From the NCBI RefSeq assembly GCF_025136295.1, contig NZ_CP062788.1, positions 3,737,588 to 3,801,587 on the forward strand: DNA of 64,000 nt, read 5' to 3'. The translations under genes and the position numbers were made by a program. This DNA comes from Aestuariispira ectoiniformans. GTDB lineage: Bacteria; Pseudomonadota; Alphaproteobacteria; UBA8366; Aestuariispiraceae. Of this stretch, positions 21,940 to 30,855 are shown in pieces. Positions within the stretch are counted from its first letter, which is position 1; the number at the start of each line of letters is the position of its first letter. A model generated the notes under the pieces. The model ran no database searches, was not told the DNA's origin, and saw only the letters and a list, made by a program, of their open reading frames with translations.

Positions 21940-21967
21940 AATATAGTATCACATATGATATCGTCAA
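21940..21967 (-). promoter_or_regulatory. hicAB promoter with operator in the spacer
   Basis: On the minus strand TTGACG (21962-21967) and TATATT (21940-21945) are separated by 16 bases. Within the spacer is the inverted repeat TATCA-TATG-TGATA (21947-21960). An operator between the -35 and -10 would let HicB block RNA polymerase directly. The -10 ends only 6 bases before the hicA start, implying a very short leader. Confidence 0.75.
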
Positions 21968-22062
21968 TGAGTTAATTGTCGTTAAACGATCATCATTTTT
22001 TGATAGTAGCAGCTTTGCAACACAGTAGACTGGTTGCAATCAGTCAACGAAAGATGACCTCT

Positions 22063-22956
22063 TCACTCCCCCAAAACCAACGCCGACCACCCATTGATCC
22101 GGTAGCGTTTTTTCAGGTGCAGGCCCTGGTCGCGGTAGGCTTGGAGGACGGCGCCTTCCTGGGAGACCAGCAGGCCGGAGAGGATGATATGGCCGCCGGG
22201 GGTCAGGCTGGTGGCGATGTCGCGGGCCATCTTGCGCAGGGGGTTGGCCAGGATATTGGCGACGATCAGGTCATAGGGGCCGTTATCGTTCAGCGCACGA
22301 TGACGGAAACCGGCGCAGGTCACCGCATGGATGCGGCCGCGCAGCCCGTTCCGGATGGTGTTTTCCCTGGTTACGCGCACGGCTTCCGCATCGATATCGG
22401 AGGCCATCACCGCCACCGGCCAGGCCTTGGCAATCCCCATGGCGAGGATGCCCGTACCACAGCCCACATCCAGCGGGCGTTCGACGCGTATCCGTTTGAC
22501 CAGATCGTTGATCGCCAGCAGGCAGCCCTTGGTGGTGGCATGTTCACCGGTGCCGAAGGCAGTCGCCGCATCGATGGTCAGGTCCCAGGACCCGGCAGGA
22601 ACAACACCCTCGTAATGGGACGGGCGGATGAAGAAGCGACCGGCGCGGATCGGCTTGAAGCTTTTCTGGTTTTCCGCCACCCAATCCACATCCGGCAAGG
22701 GACCGCAGGTGAATTCCGGTTCCTTGATCCCGGCCTGAAGGGAGGCCAGGGCGATGGCCGCCACAAGCCGGTCATGATCCGGCATGCCGTCAACATAGCA
22801 TTCCAGACGCCAGGGGCCCTCATCCGGCACGATTTCAAAGGCAGCCGCCGCGAAATGGAAATCATCAAGCGCCTGACCAAAAACCTCACAAGCCTCTGCA
22901 GTGGGCAGGATGATTTCCAGGCGCCAGACCGGCTGTGCCGTCATTGAATTCTGCAT
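22063..22956 (-). CDS. prmA: Ribosomal protein L11 methyltransferase PrmA
   Basis: Methylates ribosomal protein L11 using S-adenosylmethionine. The SAM motif LDVGCGTGILAMGIAKAW, the ATAFGTGEHATT segment and the NPPY-like catalytic segment LIVANILANPLRKMA are all present; the C-terminal strand HIILSGLLVSQ fits PrmA. Start uncertain: ATG 22956 gives 297 aa; ATG 22944 is nearly as good, and TTG 22992 also lies in frame. None has a strong ribosome site. Confidence 0.94.
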   Translation of the reverse strand: MQNSMTAQPVWRLEIILPTAEACEVFGQALDDFHFAAAAFEIVPDEGPWRLECYVDGMPDHDRLVAAIALASLQAGIKEPEFTCGPLPDVDWVAENQKSFKPIRAGRFFIRPSHYEGVVPAGSWDLTIDAATAFGTGEHATTKGCLLAINDLVKRIRVERPLDVGCGTGILAMGIAKAWPVAVMASDIDAEAVRVTRENTIRNGLRGRIHAVTCAGFRHRALNDNGPYDLIVANILANPLRKMARDIATSLTPGGHIILSGLLVSQEGAVLQAYRDQGLHLKKRYRINGWSALVLGE

Positions 22957-23003
22957 GCTTTTGCGTCCAATCGTTTCCAGAGTCTCATTCAACTCAATCA
23001 GTC

Positions 23004-23118
23004 CGTCATGCGCGGCCTGACCCGCGTATCCACGAAGAGGCTACCGCCCCAAAAGAAATGAGCTTTGTCCGACAGGACTGCGCCCCCGTGGGAGGCCGGA
23101 TCAAGTCCGGCCATGACG
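23004..23118. repeat. REP-like palindromic intergenic element
   Basis: A 115-base element bounded by CGTCATG (23004-23010) and its reverse complement CATGACG (23112-23118). Inside are ATCCACG and CGTGGGA near the two ends and the palindrome GGCCGGATCAAGTCCGGCC. This composition is typical of interspersed repeats seen in many alphaproteobacterial genomes. It lies between the co-directional uvrD-like and prmA genes. Only this copy is in the window. Confidence 0.6.
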
Positions 23119-23160
23119 ATTTATTATTTAGTCTCAATACCCCAAATTCAGGCAAATCTT

Positions 23161-25569
23161 CTAAGACCGCTCGACAAAGGCAGCGACGACCTTCTTGGTT
23201 CCGGCCTTGTCGAATTCGATGCTGAGATGATCCCCATCCACCGCCAGCACGTTGCCCATGCCGAATTTCTGGTGGAAACAGCGGTCGCCTTTCTTGAAAT
23301 CATGGCTGGGGCCGCTGTTGACGACTTCCGCCTTGCCGTCGATCACCGGACCGCCACCGGCCTTGACGCCACGCTGTTGCAGGCGCTTCCACCCCGGCCC
23401 GCCCTTCTGGCTGGTATATGTATTGCCGAAGGACTGTTGCTGGCCGCCATAACTGCCGCCGCCGCCATAGCTGCCACCGCCACCGCCGAAAGCAAAACCG
23501 GCGCGGTCTTCGGCGCGCCCGCCACCGGGGCCGCTGTAGACACCGCGATCCACATCCACGTCCAGATGCTCTTCCGGCAACTCATCGACAAAGCGGGACG
23601 GAATGGCGGACTGCCACTGCCCATGGATACGGCGGTTGGCGGCAAAGAGGATGTGCAGTTTCTTGCGCGCCCGGGTAATGCCCACATAGGCAAGGCGGCG
23701 TTCTTCCTCCAACCCTGCCATACCACTTTCGTCCATGGCGCGCTGATGGGGGAACAGGCCCTCTTCCCAACCGGGCAGGAAGACCGTGTCGAATTCCAGG
23801 CCCTTGGCGGCGTGCAGGGTCATGATGCTGATCATCTCGACGCCCTCACCCGCCTTTTCCTCGTTTTCCATGACCAGGCTGACATGTTCCATGAACTCGT
23901 CGAGGTTTTCGTATTCCTCCATCGCGACGAGCATTTCCTTGAGGTTCTCAAGCTTGCCCGGCGCTTCCGGTTTCTTGGAGTTTTTCCAGAAATCCGTATA
24001 GCCGGATTCGTCCAGCACGGTTTCCGTCAGTTCCACCTGATCCACGCCTTCGGCCATCTGACGCCAGCGGTGGAAATCGTCCATGATCCTAGAGAGCGAC
24101 CGCCGTGCGGCCGGCTTCAATTCGTCGGTATCCAGCAGGCGTTGTGCCGCGTGATACAGTGGCAGCCCTTCCAGCCGCGCCACCTGATGCATGGCCTGCA
24201 GGGTCGCCTTGCCGATGCCACGGGTAGGCTTGTTGATGATGCGTTCCAGCGCCAGATCGTCCGCCGGTTGCCGGATCACCCGCAGATAGGCCAGCGCATC
24301 GCGGATTTCCTCACGCTCATAGAAACGCGCACCGCCGACCACGCGGTAGGGCACGCCCAGCGTGATCAGCCGTTCCTCAAACTCACGGGTCTGAAAGCCT
24401 GCGCGCACCAGAATCGCCATCTCCGACAGGGATTGCTTCTTGCGCTGCAGGGCCTCGATCTCGTCACCGACAACACGGGCCTCTTCCTCGCCATCCCAGA
24501 TACCGTGAAGACTAACCTTCTCGCCCCCTTCCTTTTCGGTCCAGAGCGACTTGCCGAGACGGCCTTCGTTCTTGGCGATCAGGCCCGATGCCGCGCCCAG
24601 AATATGGGCGGTAGAGCGGTAGTTTTCCTCCAGCCGCACGACTTTCGCGCCGGGGAAGTCGCGTTCGAATTTCAGGATGTTGCCCACCTCGGCCCCACGC
24701 CAGCCATAGATCGACTGGTCGTCGTCACCGACACAGCAGATATTCTTGTTGCGCTGGGCCAGCAGGCGCAGCCACAGATATTGCGAGACGTTGGTATCCT
24801 GATACTCATCCACCAGGATATAGCGGAACAGGTTCTGATATTGCTCCAGAACCTCCGGATGTTTGGTGAACAGCGTCAGGTTATGCATCAACAGGTCGCC
24901 GAAATCACAGGCGTTCAGCGTCTGCAGGCGTTCCTGATACATCTCGTAGATACGCAGCAGGCGGCCATTGGCCATATCTCCCGCTTCGGCCTTGCCCACC
25001 TTCTCCGGCGGCAGGCCCTTGTCCTTCCAGCGCTGGATCACATGGATCAGCATGCGCGCGGGCCAGCGTTTTTCGTCGATATGCTCGGCTTCCAGAATCT
25101 GCTTCAACAGGCGGATCTGGTCATCGGTATCGAGAATGGTGAAATTGCTTTGCAGGCCGACCAGTTCCGCATGACGGCGCAGGATACGCGTCGCCAACGC
25201 ATGGAAAGTGCCCAGCCACATGCCTTCCGACATGGGTCCGACCAGATGGGCGACACGTTCGCGCATTTCCCGCGCGGCCTTGTTGGTAAAGGTTACCACC
25301 AGCATCTGGAACGGCTTTGCCTGACCGCTTTGCAATATCTGCGCAAGGCGGGTCGTCAGCACACGGGTCTTGCCCGTGCCCGCGCCCGCCAGCACCAGCA
25401 ACGGCCCGTCGATTGCCTCGACCGCATCACGCTGTGCCGGGTTTAATCCATCCAGCCAGGCAGGCGGTTGCTGCGGCATGGCATATTTGGATGTAGGCGC
25501 CGGTGGAACCGGGCCTATCGGCGCTGACGGGTAAGGAATATCGTCATCAAAATCGAGTGGATCAGACAT
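23161..25569 (-). CDS. uvrD: UvrD/PcrA-type ATP-dependent DNA helicase
   Basis: A superfamily 1A 3'-5' helicase used in repair and replication. Motif I is AGAGTGKTRVL at about residues 61-71, followed by FTNKAAREMRERV, Walker B LVDEYQDTN, motif III GDDDQSIYGWRGA, EENYRST, and the later TLHAAKGLEFDTVFLPG and YVGITRARKKL. The C-terminus has a Gly-rich linker and a Tudor-like domain (KGDRCFHQKFGMGNVLAVDG), the RNA polymerase-binding module of PcrA/UvrD. Start ATG 25569 gives 802 aa; a TTG at 25599 is less likely. A ~40-residue Pro-rich N-terminal extension precedes the helicase core. Confidence 0.95.
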   Translation of the reverse strand: MSDPLDFDDDIPYPSAPIGPVPPAPTSKYAMPQQPPAWLDGLNPAQRDAVEAIDGPLLVLAGAGTGKTRVLTTRLAQILQSGQAKPFQMLVVTFTNKAAREMRERVAHLVGPMSEGMWLGTFHALATRILRRHAELVGLQSNFTILDTDDQIRLLKQILEAEHIDEKRWPARMLIHVIQRWKDKGLPPEKVGKAEAGDMANGRLLRIYEMYQERLQTLNACDFGDLLMHNLTLFTKHPEVLEQYQNLFRYILVDEYQDTNVSQYLWLRLLAQRNKNICCVGDDDQSIYGWRGAEVGNILKFERDFPGAKVVRLEENYRSTAHILGAASGLIAKNEGRLGKSLWTEKEGGEKVSLHGIWDGEEEARVVGDEIEALQRKKQSLSEMAILVRAGFQTREFEERLITLGVPYRVVGGARFYEREEIRDALAYLRVIRQPADDLALERIINKPTRGIGKATLQAMHQVARLEGLPLYHAAQRLLDTDELKPAARRSLSRIMDDFHRWRQMAEGVDQVELTETVLDESGYTDFWKNSKKPEAPGKLENLKEMLVAMEEYENLDEFMEHVSLVMENEEKAGEGVEMISIMTLHAAKGLEFDTVFLPGWEEGLFPHQRAMDESGMAGLEEERRLAYVGITRARKKLHILFAANRRIHGQWQSAIPSRFVDELPEEHLDVDVDRGVYSGPGGGRAEDRAGFAFGGGGGSYGGGGSYGGQQQSFGNTYTSQKGGPGWKRLQQRGVKAGGGPVIDGKAEVVNSGPSHDFKKGDRCFHQKFGMGNVLAVDGDHLSIEFDKAGTKKVVAAFVERS

Positions 25570-25798
25570 GTCCGCAACTATACCCTTTTGGTCGGTCAAA
25601 GCCAGAGGCCAGCGGTCAAAAATATCACCTTCAAAAGCCTGCCACAGCGCTTAGCGCAAAATCGCCTGAGAGAAAAGCGGCCAAAGCGTCATACAAATGT
25701 CACCTTGCCAGCCTTCCGCCAGGATGAGTAGAGTGCGCACAAACAGATAATGCAAAAAGCGTAAGACAAGACCTGAGACGTTAGGGTGGGGTAACAGG

Positions 25799-26620
25799 GT
25801 GAAGAAGACGATTCTTTCCATCATCGCGGCCAGTGCCACAGCGCTTTTCGCCGCAACGGCACTGGCGCAGGACGCCGCACCGGTCACGATCCCCGTTTAT
25901 GAGTGGGAACCCTATTCCGGGCAGGCCTTGAAGGGCTATGGCCTCGCAACGGAGCTTACAACCGATGCCCTGACCAAAGCAGGGTACACGGTAAAACACG
26001 CCTTCGTGCCCTGGAAACGCGCGCTGGAGGTCGGCAAACGCGGGGATTACGAAGTTGTGCCCGGCATGTGGTTTTCCGAAGAAAGGGCCAAATCGTTCCT
26101 CTTTTCCCATCCCATGCTTTCCAACGAACTGGTCACCATTTGTGTCAATTTCGACGGCGACAAGCCGGACAGGACTGGAAATCCACTCAACCTGCGCGAC
26201 AAGACCGTCGGACTGGTGCGCGGTTATCACTATCCCGACAGCCTGCTTTCGCTCGACCATGTTGAATTCGAGGAAGGCGTAAGCCTTGGCACCAACCTGA
26301 AAAAGCTGTTCTTCCGGCGCGTCGATGTGGTGGTAGGTGACCGCGTCGCCAGCAGTTGGCTGGGCCGCCGCCTGTTTGGCGAAGCCTCCGGGTTGCTCTA
26401 TGTCACAGGCGACCCGATCATCACACGAAACCTGTTTATCGGGATCAGCCGCCAATCCGCCCGCCGGGACCGGCTCGCCACGGCGATCAACAACGAGTTG
26501 GACCACATGAAGAACTCCGGCGAGCTTGCAGCGCGGGTAAGACAATATGTGGAGGCCGCCCGGCCCGAAATCGCCGACGAGATGGAAAAACTGCTGACGT
26601 CGGACAAGCCCGCGGAGTAA
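25799..26620 (+). CDS. Periplasmic solute-binding protein, family 3-like
   Basis: A signal peptide (KKTILSIIAASATALFAATALAQ) precedes a type II periplasmic binding fold: IPVYEWEPYSGQALKGYGLATELTTDALTKAGY, then LRDKTVGLVRGYHYPDSLL and VVVGDRVASSWL. The WEPY start, the mid-protein RGYHY and the length (273 aa) resemble the orphan subgroup of SBP_bac_3 proteins that lack a cognate transporter. The start is GTG 25799, with a G-rich stretch upstream. No permease gene is nearby, so it may feed a sensor or a distant transporter. Confidence 0.82.
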   Translation: MKKTILSIIAASATALFAATALAQDAAPVTIPVYEWEPYSGQALKGYGLATELTTDALTKAGYTVKHAFVPWKRALEVGKRGDYEVVPGMWFSEERAKSFLFSHPMLSNELVTICVNFDGDKPDRTGNPLNLRDKTVGLVRGYHYPDSLLSLDHVEFEEGVSLGTNLKKLFFRRVDVVVGDRVASSWLGRRLFGEASGLLYVTGDPIITRNLFIGISRQSARRDRLATAINNELDHMKNSGELAARVRQYVEAARPEIADEMEKLLTSDKPAE

Positions 26621-26623
26621 GGA

Positions 26624-28405
26624 TCAGTCACGTTCTGCGGTGCGCGTCTCCAGCACGGCATAATGGTAGGCCGCCATGACGTGGCGTTCATGCAGGACCC
26701 CTACCAGCTTCCCGCTCTCCTTGGAATCGACGACGGCAATATGTTCCTCCCCGGAACTTTCCATCAGGGACATGGCTGTTTCCAGATCATCGGAAACCGC
26801 AACCACCGGCGGGTTCAGCCGCGCCACACTTACCGCCCGCAAGCCTTCGTCATGGCTGGGGTCGAAGGCCGCATCGGACAGGTCATGCAGGGTGATCGTC
26901 CCCACCAGCGTCTTATCTTCATTCACCACAAAAACCTCACCGTAAAAGCACAATTGCAGCTTTTGACGCACTTCTTTCATGGTCGCATCGGGGGAGACAA
27001 ATACGAAATCATGCCGCATGACCGAGGGTATCCGCCGGGCCCGGAGTATCCCACGCTCCCGCCCCGCCGACAGGTTGATCCCGCGCTTGGCCAGTTGCTT
27101 GCTGAAAAAGGAGTGCCCATAGCCCTGGATAACAATCTGGGAGGCAATCACAGTCGCAATCATCACTGCAACGGTCAGGGCATAATCCCCGGTCAGCTCA
27201 AATACCATGAGGATGGTGGAAATCGGCGCACCCAGGACGGCCCCTGCCACCGCCCCCATGCCAACGATGGTATAGGCCCCGTGACCGGAAGACAGATGCG
27301 GAAACAGCGAGGTTGCGACAATCCCGAAGGCCCCGCCCAGCATTGCCCCCAGAAACAGCGACGGTGAGAAGACGCCGCCGCCAAACCCGCTTCCCAGTGT
27401 CACCGCCGTTGCCGTCGTCTTGGCAACAATCAGAAGGATCAGGAAATACAGGGCATATTCCTCATTCAATGCCTGATCGGTCGCCTCATAACCCACACCC
27501 AGAACCTGCGGGAAAACCAGGGCGATTGCACCGACCCCAAGGCCACCCACGCAGGGACGCAGCCAGGATGGCACATGGATCAACGGCAAAACCTTTTCCA
27601 CCACACCAACTGCCCAGATGAAGGATATTGCGACGATTGCGCTGACAACGCCAAGGATGGCGAAGGCCGGAAACTCCAGGAAGGAGACTATGTTGTGATG
27701 AGGAATGACGAAGGCGGTGATATCCCCATAATAGGCACGGCTGAGCAAGGTTCCGCAGACGGCCGATATGACGACGGGCGTAAAGGTGGACATGGCGTAA
27801 CTGCCGATCACCACTTCCAGGGCGAAGAAAATTCCGGCAAACGGCGCATTGAAGGAGGCCGCCACGCCGGACGCCACACCACAGGCCAGAAGGGTCTTGC
27901 GCTGTGCCCGCCCCAGATGGAGCCGTTGCGCAACGAATGTCGTCAGGACAGCAGAAAAATGAACGACAGGCCCCTCTCGTCCGGCGGACGCACCGCTACC
28001 CAAGGTCACGGCGCTGATCAGGACCGCGCCAAGACCGGTTCCCAGCCGCATACGTGCGCCCTGCAGGGCGCTGCTTTCGATGACCTCCGCCACGCTCTGG
28101 GGGCGCTTGTCCGGCATCAGCCGATGCACCATCGCCCCAACCAGAAGCCCGCCCAGTGCCGGGGCAAACAGGATGTGCCACCAGTCGAGCTGTTCGGCGA
28201 AACTGTGCAGTCGTTCACCGCCATAACCGTAGAAGAAAGTCTGCGACAGGGCGATCCCGTCACGGAAGAGGATTGCCGCGACACCGCCAAGCAGGCCAAC
28301 AAGGAACGCCATACCTGAAAGTATGAACTGTTCGTGCCGCACCAGTCGCCGCAGGGATTGCCCCCACGCGAAGACAGACCGTTTGCTGTCCGGTTCTGTT
28401 GACAT
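26624..28405 (-). CDS. CLC-family chloride channel/transporter with CBS domains
   Basis: A 593-aa membrane protein with the CLC fold. The gating motif is GREGP with Glu144, the third filter segment is GSGFGGGVFSPSLFLGAMLGG, and two C-terminal CBS domains (residues ~460-585) may bind nucleotides. The inner segment reads NAPFAGIFFALEVVIG: the position of the proton-handling Glu203 of E. coli ClcA is Val198 here, and the first filter segment lacks the GSGIP Ser. This resembles ClcB-like proteins and channels rather than proton-coupled antiporters. The gene stands alone. Confidence 0.92.
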   Translation of the reverse strand: MSTEPDSKRSVFAWGQSLRRLVRHEQFILSGMAFLVGLLGGVAAILFRDGIALSQTFFYGYGGERLHSFAEQLDWWHILFAPALGGLLVGAMVHRLMPDKRPQSVAEVIESSALQGARMRLGTGLGAVLISAVTLGSGASAGREGPVVHFSAVLTTFVAQRLHLGRAQRKTLLACGVASGVAASFNAPFAGIFFALEVVIGSYAMSTFTPVVISAVCGTLLSRAYYGDITAFVIPHHNIVSFLEFPAFAILGVVSAIVAISFIWAVGVVEKVLPLIHVPSWLRPCVGGLGVGAIALVFPQVLGVGYEATDQALNEEYALYFLILLIVAKTTATAVTLGSGFGGGVFSPSLFLGAMLGGAFGIVATSLFPHLSSGHGAYTIVGMGAVAGAVLGAPISTILMVFELTGDYALTVAVMIATVIASQIVIQGYGHSFFSKQLAKRGINLSAGRERGILRARRIPSVMRHDFVFVSPDATMKEVRQKLQLCFYGEVFVVNEDKTLVGTITLHDLSDAAFDPSHDEGLRAVSVARLNPPVVAVSDDLETAMSLMESSGEEHIAVVDSKESGKLVGVLHERHVMAAYHYAVLETRTAERD

Positions 28406-28494
28406 GCTGCGCCCACCAGGAATTTGTCAAAGACGTCCCAGTCTATCAGACGCGCCCAGACCGCACCTAGATTTCTTTGTTATCTTGGAGCGGC

Positions 28495-29529
28495 TTACCC
28501 GGCGACGGTCCGATTCCGCCCGGCTTTCTTGGCGGAATAGAGGAAGTCGTCCGTCCGTTTGAAGAATTGCTCCAGCGATTCTCCCTGTTCATAGGCGGAA
28601 ACCCCGACAGAGATCGTCAGACGCCCCAAAGCCTCACCGCTTTGACGGTTACGCAATACCTTGCCGGCGACCGCTTCGCGGATTTGCTCGCAAACCCGCT
28701 CCGCATCCTCCAGCCTGGTTCGCGGCAGGATCAGCGCGAATTCCTCCCCGCCATAGCGCACGGCGGTATCCTGACCCTTGGTATTCTTGGAGAGGGTATT
28801 GGCGACCAGCCGCAAGACGCTGTCGCCAACCTGATGGCCGTAGGTATCGTTGAACTTCTTGAAATTGTCGATATCGAGCAGCGCCAGACATAGCGGCGCT
28901 TCTTCCTCCAGCATTTCCACCGCCGCATCCCGCAGGGACAGGTCGAACTGCTTGCGGTTATACAGGCCGGTCAGCGGGTCGGTCAGCGCCTCTTTTTTCA
29001 AGGACGCTAGGTTTTCACGCAATTCGCTGATTTCGGAAGACGATTCCTGCAGGCGCTTGTGCAGACGTGCGTTGCTGCTGCGAACCTTCTTGGTTTCGGT
29101 GACCATGCGCTCCATGACCGTACGCAGGTTCTCCAACCCGTCACCCTCGAACAAAAGCTCCAAACCGGACTTGACGGAATCGCTGAAATCTTCTGCCCCG
29201 CCAGAGGCTTCGGACAGCCAGGTCAGCAGTTTTTCCATCTCAGCCTGAATCCGTTCACTGGCGGAATGGATGGCGTCTTCGGTTTCCTTTGTGGAGAAGT
29301 AGCGATTATAGAGTTGGTCACAAAAGCTCTGCGACAGGTCGCGGCCATGGTCCATACGGTTTTGAAGCACCTTGGCCAGTTCGGCAGGCTCTCCCATGGC
29401 AAACGCATACCAGACAGCATAATTGCGCGGAGATGGATCGAGACCGTATTCAGCCATATTGGCCAACGCTGTTTCCGCAGCCTTGACCGACTGCTCACGA
29501 GACTTGTTTACCATCATGTTACTTTGCAT
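28495..29529 (-). CDS. Diguanylate cyclase (GGDEF domain protein)
   Basis: Makes the second messenger cyclic di-GMP. The C-terminal domain (residues ~180-344) has the active site GGEEF in AVRYGGEEFALILPRT, preceded by LLDIDNFKKFNDTYGHQVGD. The RxxD inhibitory site is degenerate (KGQD), so product inhibition may be reduced. The N-terminal ~170 residues are helical, with a coiled coil before the domain (LHKRLQESSSEISELRENLAS); no membrane segment or known sensor domain is seen. ATG 29529 is the chosen start (344 aa); the open frame upstream to 29781 has no coding character. Confidence 0.9.
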   Translation of the reverse strand: MQSNMMVNKSREQSVKAAETALANMAEYGLDPSPRNYAVWYAFAMGEPAELAKVLQNRMDHGRDLSQSFCDQLYNRYFSTKETEDAIHSASERIQAEMEKLLTWLSEASGGAEDFSDSVKSGLELLFEGDGLENLRTVMERMVTETKKVRSSNARLHKRLQESSSEISELRENLASLKKEALTDPLTGLYNRKQFDLSLRDAAVEMLEEEAPLCLALLDIDNFKKFNDTYGHQVGDSVLRLVANTLSKNTKGQDTAVRYGGEEFALILPRTRLEDAERVCEQIREAVAGKVLRNRQSGEALGRLTISVGVSAYEQGESLEQFFKRTDDFLYSAKKAGRNRTVAG

Positions 29530-29961
29530 CTCGCCACATCTCTCTTGGTGGCCCTCCGAAAGGTATAACGCTTGCCTATCAGAGTTATCAAATATCGACA
29601 AGCCATCGGACTCGGCAGGCAAAAAAACAGCCATTGCACCATCGGAAACAACCACCGGACCGGGCGGCCCCGCCGAAAGCCCTAAAAAGCTACAATTGTT
29701 GATAAACTTCTTGAAGACAGAGACATTTTTGCAACACCACATGAAAACGCAGGCAGGCCAAGGGCTTTCCCGTTGAATCAAAAAAAATCTTTGCCGGTTA
29801 ATATATGATTATCCAATTCTCTCTAGATTCGACCCTTGCGGGGAGGAGAATCTCCCCGTAAGTAGCGTAGTGAGGTCGTGTGATGCCTGCCCTTTTAGTT
29901 CGTCCACGGCCTCACTGATGTTTTGGGGAAGGGCAATTACGTAAGTAGGGGATATTCGGTA
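29530..29961 (+). promoter_or_regulatory. mlaA leader region with two hairpins
   Basis: A 432-base gap between the divergent GGDEF and mlaA genes; no supported ORF. The mlaA side (29800-29960) holds a hairpin GGGGAG/CTCCCC at 29840-29857 and a longer one at 29870-29915, an 11-base stem GTGAGGTCGTG / CACGGCCTCAC with a G-U pair, followed by TGATGTTTT. The pair could act as an attenuator or a stabilising leader. The AT-rich run 29775-29815 probably contains the promoter. Confidence 0.45.
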
Positions 29962-30807
29962 GTGTTCGAAGGCAACGAAACTCTCGACCGGTTCAAGAAG
30001 TTTGGTCGCATTTGCGCCGCTGCGGTTGTTTTGGCAACGGTCAGCGCATGCGCAACACCTCCGTCCGATCCGGAGGCCCTGAAAGCATATGAAAATGCCA
30101 ATGACCCGCTGGAACCTTTCAACCGCGCAATGTTCGGTCTGCACAACACGATCGACATGATCGCCATCAAACCGACGGCGGCGACCTATGATGCAGTTGT
30201 TCCTGTCTTCGTTCAGGACATGGTCTCCAACTTCCTGACCCATCTGAAACAGCCCATCGTTTTCGCCAACTCCCTGCTTCAGGGCAACGTACAGGCCGCT
30301 GGCGATACATTGGGACGTTTCATGTTCAACACGATTGCCGGTGTCGGCGGTCTGTTCGACCCGGCGTCGGGTGCCGGCATCCAGAAGCATGACGAAGATT
30401 TCGGCCAGACGCTGGCTGTCTGGGGCGTGCCTGAAACGCCATACCTCTTCATTCCGCTTTTCGGCCCGACCACCGTGCGTGACGGCGCAGGCAGCCTGGT
30501 TGACTATTACGCCGATCCGTTCAACCGCTGGGCCTGGAACACGGACCGCGACGGTCTGCCGCTTGGCCGCAGCGCAGCGGAAGGTTTCAACTTCCGCGCC
30601 CGCAACCTCAAGAAGCTGGACGAGTTGGAAAAAACGTCACTGGACTTCTATGCAACGATCCGCAGCATCTATCGTCAGCAGCGCCGCGATGCCGTCCACA
30701 ACGGCGTTCCGCAGGAACTCGACGATCCGTATCTTGCTGACGACAGCAATGAAAACCTGTTTGACGATCCGGCCAGCCCGGACAAAGATCAGGTCAGCAT
30801 GAACTGA
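29962..30807 (+). CDS. mlaA: Outer membrane lipoprotein MlaA (VacJ)
   Basis: MlaA sits in the outer membrane and removes phospholipids from its outer leaflet as part of the Mla pathway. The signal peptide ends in a lipobox with Cys30 (VSAC). The MlaA core is clear: NDPLEPFNRAMFGLHNTID, KQPIVFANSLLQGN, RFMFNTIAGVGGLFDPAS, EDFGQTLAVWGVPETPYLFIPLFGPTTVRDG. GTG 29962 was chosen because AGGGGA lies upstream; the frame extends to TTG 29923. The other mla genes are not in this window. Confidence 0.93.
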   Translation: MFEGNETLDRFKKFGRICAAAVVLATVSACATPPSDPEALKAYENANDPLEPFNRAMFGLHNTIDMIAIKPTAATYDAVVPVFVQDMVSNFLTHLKQPIVFANSLLQGNVQAAGDTLGRFMFNTIAGVGGLFDPASGAGIQKHDEDFGQTLAVWGVPETPYLFIPLFGPTTVRDGAGSLVDYYADPFNRWAWNTDRDGLPLGRSAAEGFNFRARNLKKLDELEKTSLDFYATIRSIYRQQRRDAVHNGVPQELDDPYLADDSNENLFDDPASPDKDQVSMN

Positions 30808-30834
30808 TTACCGGATTATATCCGAACCGAATAA

Positions 30835-30855
30835 AGGCCGCTTTTAAAGCGGCCT
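30835..30855. terminator. mlaA terminator hairpin, left copy of duplicated IS target
   Basis: A 21-base palindrome (arms AGGCCGCTTT / AAAGCGGCCT) 27 bases after mlaA, identical to 32371-32391 and directly abutting the IS. It stands in place of the mlaA terminator but its T-run has moved to the far side of the IS. Confidence 0.85.

Noticed and set aside
23065-25446. 793-codon plus-strand ORF
   Set aside because: Antisense to uvrD, whose motifs are complete. A shadow frame.
29530-29781. N-terminal extension of the diguanylate cyclase
   Set aside because: The frame is open to 29781 but has no coding character and no ribosome site; ATG 29529 fits better.
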